In this document: positions 43,714 through 48,162 of the stretch, in pieces
How the letters are laid out: every line of letters begins with the position of its first letter
Position numbering within the stretch: position 1 is the stretch's first letter
Assembly: GCF_947039605.1 (NCBI RefSeq)
Contig: NZ_CAMQZG010000027.1
Coordinates: 1-48,162, forward strand
Length of the DNA: 48,162 bases
Direction: 5' to 3'
DNA from: an uncultured Clostridium sp.
GTDB taxonomy: Bacteria > Bacillota > Clostridia > Clostridiales > Clostridiaceae
Position numbers and translations under genes: made by a program
The notes under the pieces: generated by a model
Database searches by the model: none
What the model was told of the DNA's origin: nothing
The model's input: the letters and a program-made list of their open reading frames with translations, nothing else

Positions 43714-44139
43714 TTATATAGAATCATAATCCCCAACTAAAATAATTTCTTCGTTATATTCCTTACAAATATCTTCAAACTCTGATATGCTATTTTCCAA
43801 CTCATCTAAACTCGAATTTTCTATCCCCTTAGCTAACTTATAACTAATAGCTATAAGTGCACTAACCTCATTATTAAATTCACCACTAAGATTTCTATCT
43901 ATCGCTAAAGAAAACTCTTCACTAATTTTAAGTCCTACAAACATTTCGCTATACAATTCTATTTTTTCAATTAAACTTTCATTTAATTCTTTGCTCACTG
44001 TCACTATACTTGGAAACTCACAAGTTATTTCACCTATAATTTCACTATTGAATTCAAAAATCAAACCTAATAACTTACCTAGCTTCTTATCTAAGATATT
44101 TGCAAGTTCTAAGCTTATGTCCCCCTCGATATACCTCAT
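43714..44139 (-). CDS. Uncharacterised acidic helical protein
   Basis: 141 residues, acidic, all-helical by appearance, no signal or membrane segment. The repeated pattern of a helix with ELNESLIEKIELYSEMF and EFNNEVSALIAISYKLAKGIEN suggests a small helical bundle. The start is ATG at 44139 nine bases after AAGGAG; the in-frame TTG two codons earlier is too close to the ribosome site. The family is not recognised. Confidence 0.62.
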   Translation of the reverse strand: MRYIEGDISLELANILDKKLGKLLGLIFEFNSEIIGEITCEFPSIVTVSKELNESLIEKIELYSEMFVGLKISEEFSLAIDRNLSGEFNNEVSALIAISYKLAKGIENSSLDELENSISEFEDICKEYNEEIILVGDYDSI

Positions 44140-44337
44140 ATACAATTACTCCTTATTGCTAAAATATTTTTTCTGAACTAAAACACTATATATCTATTAA
44201 ACCATATAAAAATAAAAGGTAATTTGATTTTTTGTGACTAGAACTTTAAATTTACTTTAGCAATATAAGAACAATTATTAAGAATACGTAAAGTGTTTTT
44301 TATAGAATACTATCAAAGGCATAAATATTTCTAACTA

Positions 44338-44373
44338 AAAAGACACCCTCACAAACTTGAAGATGCCTTTTAT
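44338..44373 (-). terminator. Probable terminator of pnuC
   Basis: Imperfect stem AAAGGCATCTTC/GAGGGTGTCTTT with G-T pairs, followed by TTTTAG on the minus strand. Confidence 0.55.
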
Positions 44374-44386
44374 ATCTATTTAATTA

Positions 44387-45187
44387 CTATGCTCTTTCAA
44401 TTGATGTAGCATGTACATTTTCTTGTTCTTTTTGTTTTTTGTACATTTTTATCCAAGAATATAATCCATAAAGAGAAATTACTCCATACTGACCTAGAAC
44501 TATTGCACCAGATAAATCTGACATAGAGAATACTCCACTCTCAATAATACTTTTTATAAATATTATAATTCCTGCATTTGCAACAAGCCAAAAATACCAT
44601 TGCTCAATAAATCTTTTAGATGTTATATAAACTGCAAATATAGTCATAACTGATGTTAATGCATCAAGTTTAAATTGTGGATCTGCTGCTATTTGCATGC
44701 CAAATAATGAACTAAATATATTAGGTAAATACTTAAGGAAAACTGCATATACTCCCCAAGCTATAATAGCAAGTATAATTGATACAACCCAATTCATCTT
44801 TGTAAATCTTCTAACTATAAGCTTCTTTTCCTTAGAATTTTCAATATGCTTTTTCCAAGCTATAAAACCTGCTACCTCTAAAGGAAGTAAAATAATAAAG
44901 TTTTGTATGAACTGTCCATATAAATTTTCATGTAGACAAATAATTGCATATGTTACTGTATTTAATAAGAACCATAAATAATATGCAGCTTTTGCTCTAA
45001 CTTGGAAGATAGATGCTAGTACCCCTGAAATAGCTGATATAAGTCCTATTATACTAAAGAAACCGAACAATCCTATAAATGACTCTTGTCCCATTATTAA
45101 TGGAATAAAGAATGATACAAATGAGGCTACTATGAAAAATACTAAAAATCCTTTTTGAAAAGGTGATAATTGCTTAAAAAATTGCAT
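44387..45187 (-). CDS. pnuC: PnuC-family nicotinamide riboside transporter
   Basis: 266 residues with seven hydrophobic segments and the family's pattern: GLFGFFSIIGLISAISGVLASIFQVRAK, YYLWFLLNTVTYAIICLHENLYGQ, then PLEVAGFIAWKKHIENSK at the typical Trp-Lys-Lys-His site. It imports nicotinamide riboside (or a related vitamin) by facilitated diffusion for NAD salvage. ATG at 45187 follows GGAGGGA. No NadR-like kinase is nearby, and the upstream region showed no recognised NAD riboswitch. The ligand cannot be distinguished from a close vitamin relative by sequence alone. Confidence 0.9.
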   Translation of the reverse strand: MQFFKQLSPFQKGFLVFFIVASFVSFFIPLIMGQESFIGLFGFFSIIGLISAISGVLASIFQVRAKAAYYLWFLLNTVTYAIICLHENLYGQFIQNFIILLPLEVAGFIAWKKHIENSKEKKLIVRRFTKMNWVVSIILAIIAWGVYAVFLKYLPNIFSSLFGMQIAADPQFKLDALTSVMTIFAVYITSKRFIEQWYFWLVANAGIIIFIKSIIESGVFSMSDLSGAIVLGQYGVISLYGLYSWIKMYKKQKEQENVHATSIERA

Positions 45188-45435
45188 TAAAAAAATCCCT
45201 CCATATTATATTAAATTAATATAAAATTTATCTTATGTGTTAATATCTAACGAATATTACTTTTAAATCTTAATACATTTTTCGCAAAATTTCAATACTT
45301 TTCACAAAATTAATCGTTTTTTATTTAATTTTATTATAATTTCATTCGTCTTTTTTTATTTAAACTTTTCTATTCTCAAATTTTTATACTATTGTCAGTA
45401 TTAATATTTTTATATTTCCGAATATTTAATTATAA

Positions 45436-45470
45436 ATAAAAAAATAGCCATACCAACCCCTTGGCATGAC
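45436..45470 (-). terminator. Orphan terminator, possibly of a small RNA
   Basis: Stem AGTCATGCCAA/TTGGTATGGCT (with G-T pairs), loop GGGG(T), then ATTTTTTTATTT on the minus strand. The ~70 bases to its right contain the less AT-rich GGGGTAGTTTTCAGCTAAGG. No gene ends here. Confidence 0.65.
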
Positions 45471-45821
45471 TACTACTTATTTATCTCTCTCAAATTATCC
45501 CACTACTCATTACCTTAGCTGAAAACTACCCCTGTCTTAACTAAAATACTTTAACAATTATTACAATTTATATTCTATCACCTTAAAAGTTATTTATATA
45601 CAAAAACTAATTGATATTTTTCGACATTTTTTTGTTTTATGAATTTTAATAAATTTTTATATAAATCTACTTATTCTAAAATTTCTAAGGTAATCTCATT
45701 TCACAAGTTTTTTTGTAATTTTAAGGGAATAATTCTTATTTTTTACTATTTCCTTCTAATCCTTCATCATTTTTCAAATAATTTTATTACATATATTGTA
45801 TCTTTAAATTTTTATAAACTC

Positions 45822-45976
45822 CTATTTAAAAAAATAATTTAAATATAATATAATTTCTTGTAATTTCTTATTCTCAGCTTCCATAAGCTTTATAGCATAA
45901 TTATTTATAATAACACCTTTATTTTCTACATACTGCTATTCTTCATCTGCTAATTCTAATCCTCTTAGCTTTATAA
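45822..45976 (-). pseudogene. Decayed gene fragment
   Basis: Minus-strand frame reads KLRGLELADEE, a TAG, then QYVENKGVIINNYAIKLMEA and a helical tail to a stop at 45822. The protein-like composition across the stop suggests a worn coding fragment. No start or ribosome site. The family is not recognised. Confidence 0.45.
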
Positions 45977-46016
45977 AAAAACTTCCCTAGAATTTTATAA
46001 TTCCACGGAAGTTTTC
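45974..46016 (-). terminator. Terminator of the sortase operon
   Basis: Stem AAAACTTCC...GGAAGTTTT with a second inner stem (AGAATT/AATTCC region), followed by TTTTTTT on the minus strand. Confidence 0.82.
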
Positions 46017-46096
46017 TTTTTCAAGATTTTTAATATCATACGAACACTTACAATTCAATACTAATTTATTGTTATAAATTTTTCTTTATCTATATC

Positions 46097-46837
46097 TTAA
46101 TTTACCCTTTCAGCAACAACTAAAAAATGTTTTCCTGATCCATTTGATAAACAAGTATTAAGTATCATTAAATTATTTCCGCTATACTCTTGTTTACCAT
46201 ATATTGAATCTTTCATAAGTGAATCAACCTCCTTAATTTTTTCTTCCTTACTTAAATTTCCTAATGTCATAGCTACCGTCGGTACAGAATACATAGCAAT
46301 TATAGCTTTAAATTTTTCTAATTGCTTAGTTTGGCCATTATAAACATAAATAACTTGATTTTCAAAAGCATTTTTATTAGCAAAAGTTTGTAACTGTGAA
46401 AACATAATTCCATTTAACATATTATGTCCATTAATTAAAGAGACAGCTCCAAAACCACCTTTATTATGTTCTGATAAAAATACTGAACCATTCCAGTAAG
46501 AGTCACCTTTCCAATTATGATCTAAATAATAGTTATCACCCTTACCAAAATTAACAGGATAATTTATATTAGTCCCTGGAATTGCAATCCATCCAATTAC
46601 ACCATTATTTATATTATGAGCTTTATCATAATAAGTCTTTAAGTCTCCAACCTTCTCAATCGGAGCTATAAAGCTATCTGTTGTAGCTATACTTCCTTGC
46701 GGAGTTGCAAAACTTAAATCCATATTCATATATGTACTATATGTCCATTTTACATAACCGTAAATACTTCCTAATATAATAATAACTAAAGCTATTAAAA
46801 CAATAGCTAATTTTTTTCTTTTTTTTCTTTTTTTCAA
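46097..46837 (-). CDS. srtB: Sortase, class B-like, with Lys/His at the catalytic Arg position
   Basis: 246 residues. A very basic N terminus (KKRKKRKK) and membrane helix (~10-28), then the sortase barrel: NNGVIGWIAIPGTNINYPV, YLDHNWKGDSYWNGSVFLSEHN, catalytic His138 in LINGHNMLNGIMFSQL and Cys229 in LNTCLSNG. The layout is class B. The conserved Arg, expected just before the last strand, is replaced by Lys236-His237 (GKHFLVVAERVN); the only nearby Arg is 244. The start is TTG at 46837, nine bases after AAAGGAG. It follows a membrane-anchored surface protein by 18 bases and an LPDTG protein further upstream, its probable partners. Confidence 0.88.
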   Translation of the reverse strand: MKKRKKRKKLAIVLIALVIIILGSIYGYVKWTYSTYMNMDLSFATPQGSIATTDSFIAPIEKVGDLKTYYDKAHNINNGVIGWIAIPGTNINYPVNFGKGDNYYLDHNWKGDSYWNGSVFLSEHNKGGFGAVSLINGHNMLNGIMFSQLQTFANKNAFENQVIYVYNGQTKQLEKFKAIIAMYSVPTVAMTLGNLSKEEKIKEVDSLMKDSIYGKQEYSGNNLMILNTCLSNGSGKHFLVVAERVN

Positions 46838-46855
46838 AAAACTCTACTCCTTTAC

Positions 46856-47806
46856 TTATAAAAATAAAAAAGATATCAATGCAATTAATAATGCACCAAT
46901 CACAAAATATGTAATTGGACTAATAAATATTTGCATAAATACCGACACACTATAGTCAGTATTCTCACCCTTCTTTTGTACAGAATTTTCTTTTTTAGGA
47001 TTATTTTTTTTAATGCTAGATACCTGATTAATATTATTCTTTTCACCAAATATTATAGGTATTTCTTTTCTTATAGATGCTACACCTCTGCTCACACCAA
47101 CAATTATCTTATTAGAATTTTTATCGTAGTGAGCGATATATGCCCTTAAGTTACCTTCACCACCACTTAAGATATCTTTAACAGATAAATCTTGCACATT
47201 AAAATCCCTTGAAACATTTATAGTTGCCTTAAATCTCACTACATTATAAATAAATGGTGCAATTGTAATGTTTCCAGCTCCATCACTTGCCTTAATATAT
47301 GTTTCATTATAAGATTCCTTAGATGTATCCACATTCGGAAATATTATATCCCCCTTTATCTTTTCTCCACTGCTATTATATAAAACCGGTGCCACCAAAG
47401 CTTTTAAATCAACTTGATTACCAACTTCATAAATATTATTTACAATCCCAACTTTTAAAATAGGAGCTTTAGGATTACTGATATTTATTACCTTGTAACC
47501 ATTATTCTCCCCTTCATTTACTATCTTCATTTTACCATATTGAGTTTGAATTATAGTATTATCCATTTTTAATAATATCCCTCTATCAGTAGCCTTAGGT
47601 TTATCAAATATTATTCCTTTTTCACTGCTTATCTCCGAAAGATTATTTGTACCTGTAGTATATGTAATTAAATTATTTACTTTTGATTGTTCGCCGACAG
47701 AAACAATATTATCCTTCACTTGTTCATTGCTATCTGCTAAGACTTGCGTAGAAGCTATTGTTGTAATACTCCCCACCAACAGTAAAGTCAATATTTTTTT
47801 TTTCAT
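46856..47806 (-). CDS. Secreted surface protein with C-terminal membrane anchor
   Basis: 316 residues. Signal peptide ~1-24 (TQVLADS). An Ig-like, DUF5011-type stretch (~115-195) shows IYEVGNQVDLKALVAPVL and YIKASDGAGNI. A second beta-rich region follows (~195-265), then a Lys/Asn linker and a terminal hydrophobic helix (~290-314, ITYFVIGALLIALISFLF). There is no LPxTG and no basic tail, so it is held in the membrane rather than sorted. ATG at 47806 follows TAGGAGAG. It is co-transcribed with the sortase; a role in presenting or assembling the sortase substrate is inferred. Confidence 0.75.
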   Translation of the reverse strand: MKKKILTLLLVGSITTIASTQVLADSNEQVKDNIVSVGEQSKVNNLITYTTGTNNLSEISSEKGIIFDKPKATDRGILLKMDNTIIQTQYGKMKIVNEGENNGYKVINISNPKAPILKVGIVNNIYEVGNQVDLKALVAPVLYNSSGEKIKGDIIFPNVDTSKESYNETYIKASDGAGNITIAPFIYNVVRFKATINVSRDFNVQDLSVKDILSGGEGNLRAYIAHYDKNSNKIIVGVSRGVASIRKEIPIIFGEKNNINQVSSIKKNNPKKENSVQKKGENTDYSVSVFMQIFISPITYFVIGALLIALISFLFL

Positions 47807-47840
47807 TTGTACTCTCCTAACCTCTATATTTAACTTTTTT

Positions 47841-47880
47841 TAAAAAAATGTAAGATATGAATACTTCATACCTTACATTT
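47841..47880 (-). terminator. Terminator of the LPDTG gene
   Basis: 16-bp stem AAATGTAAGATATGAA/TTCATACCTTACATTT (one mismatch), then TTTTTTTAAAA on the minus strand. Confidence 0.88.
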
Positions 47881-47929
47881 AAAATTAATCTCATATTACT
47901 TAAATCATTTTTCTACTTATTTCAAAATA

Positions 47930-48162
47930 TTATCTTTTTTTTCTTAATAATAAGCCTAAACCTAATCCAAGCAAGCTTATAAGACCTAATACTTTACCAG
48001 TATCTTCAACTGCTCCGATATAATTAATTCCCGTATCAGGAAGTTTAGTTATTACTGGTGTTACTGGTGTCACTGGTGTCACTGGTGTTACTGGTATTAC
48101 TGGTGTCACTGGTGTCACTGGTGTCACTGGTGTCACTGGTGTCACTGGTGTCACTGGTGTCA
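47930..48162 (-). CDS. LPDTG wall-anchored surface protein (C-terminal part, runs off the right edge)
   Basis: The last ~77 codons of a minus-strand gene. At least eleven TPV tripeptide repeats (one IPV variant), then ITKLPDTG, a hydrophobic helix ([18 protein letters not shown]) and the basic tail RKKR: a complete sortase signal. The TPV array is a wall-spanning linker. The N-terminal functional domains lie outside the window. A sortase and a membrane-anchored partner follow downstream. Confidence 0.93.
   Translation of the reverse strand, partial: TPVTPVTPVTPVTPVTPVTPVIPVTPVTPVTPVTPVITKLPDTGINYIGAVEDTGKVLGLISLLGLGLGLLLRKKR
48055..48162 (-). repeat. 9-bp tandem array ending at the window edge
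   Basis: About twelve copies of a nine-base unit (GGTGTCACT and variants with T for C) in frame as Thr-Pro-Val. It continues to the last base, so true copy number is unknown and this is a natural assembly break point. Confidence 0.92.

Larger units (their letters stand above)
45188..46096. other. Gene-poor region upstream of pnuC
   Basis: About 900 bases. It holds the pnuC leader, a hairpin terminator (45436-45470), a less AT-rich patch (45470-45540), a decayed coding fragment (45822-45976) and the sortase terminator (45974-46016). A 67-codon plus-strand frame at 45639-45842 lacks a ribosome site and has biased composition. Confidence 0.5.

Noticed and set aside
45188-45440. NAD-type riboswitch upstream of pnuC
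   Set aside because: Such motifs precede pnuC in some Bacillota, but I could not match a conserved core here by eye.
45639-45842. Plus-strand 67-codon frame rich in Phe, Ile and Lys
   Set aside because: No ribosome site, composition as expected from AT-rich intergenic DNA, and partly opposite a decayed fragment.
46931-47149. Plus-strand 72-codon frame
   Set aside because: Antisense to the membrane-anchored surface protein; no independent support.
48055-48162. 9-bp array considered as a CRISPR or origin iteron array
   Set aside because: The units are in frame as Thr-Pro-Val of an LPDTG protein with no spacers; coding explains it fully.

Overview
The window is very AT-rich DNA (by eye well under 30% GC) with Gram-positive envelope genes: two sortases, LPxTG and Cna-B surface proteins, two LytR-CpsA-Psr (LCP) glycan ligases, lipoproteins with SpsII lipoboxes and strong AGGAGG ribosome sites. 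It fits the chromosome of a low-GC Bacillota, most likely a host-associated anaerobic Clostridia lineage; the genus cannot be fixed from the sequence. Both ends lie inside surface-protein genes at repeats, so this looks like a whole assembly contig broken at repeats.

Layout. 1-2930: 5' part of a choice-of-anchor A surface protein with Cna-B repeats (minus). 3.5-6.6 kb: MscS channel, two small membrane-anchored proteins, a first LCP ligase. 6.8-9.7 kb: a three-gene operon with an intact P-loop GTPase, a small acidic protein and a coiled-coil protein with a broken P-loop. 9.9-12.8 kb: two paralogous DUF1453/CcdC-like membrane proteins with a NarL-type sensor kinase and response regulator. 13-16.6 kb: a short unknown gene, a SpoVB/MurJ-like flippase and an M24 peptidase.

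16.7-29 kb is an exopolysaccharide or capsule locus, read leftward: initiating sugar-phosphate transferase, GT4, HAD-like protein, UbiA-like membrane protein, two GT2 enzymes, Wzx flippase, second LCP ligase, galU, galE; a Wzy/WaaL-like protein is divergent at its head. 29.1-31.6 kb: a sortase, a decayed TnpB relic, two secreted low-complexity proteins. 32.6-38 kb: second Wzy/WaaL-like protein, NahK-like hexosamine kinase, second galU, DUF1576 membrane protein. 38-44 kb: three lipoproteins, VanZ-like protein, tandem LprI-like (DUF1311) protein, and hairpin-rich or decayed DNA. 44.4-48.2 kb: PnuC, a class B-like sortase, a membrane-anchored surface protein and the C terminus of an LPDTG protein.

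Together the genes build nucleotide sugars (GalU, GalE, possibly NahK), assemble and flip a lipid-linked glycan, polymerise it and attach it to the wall (LCP), while sortases anchor surface proteins. Three of these envelope genes (first LCP, SpoVB-like flippase, second polymerase) have a Shine-Dalgarno followed at normal spacing only by ATT, a pattern worth testing as non-canonical initiation.
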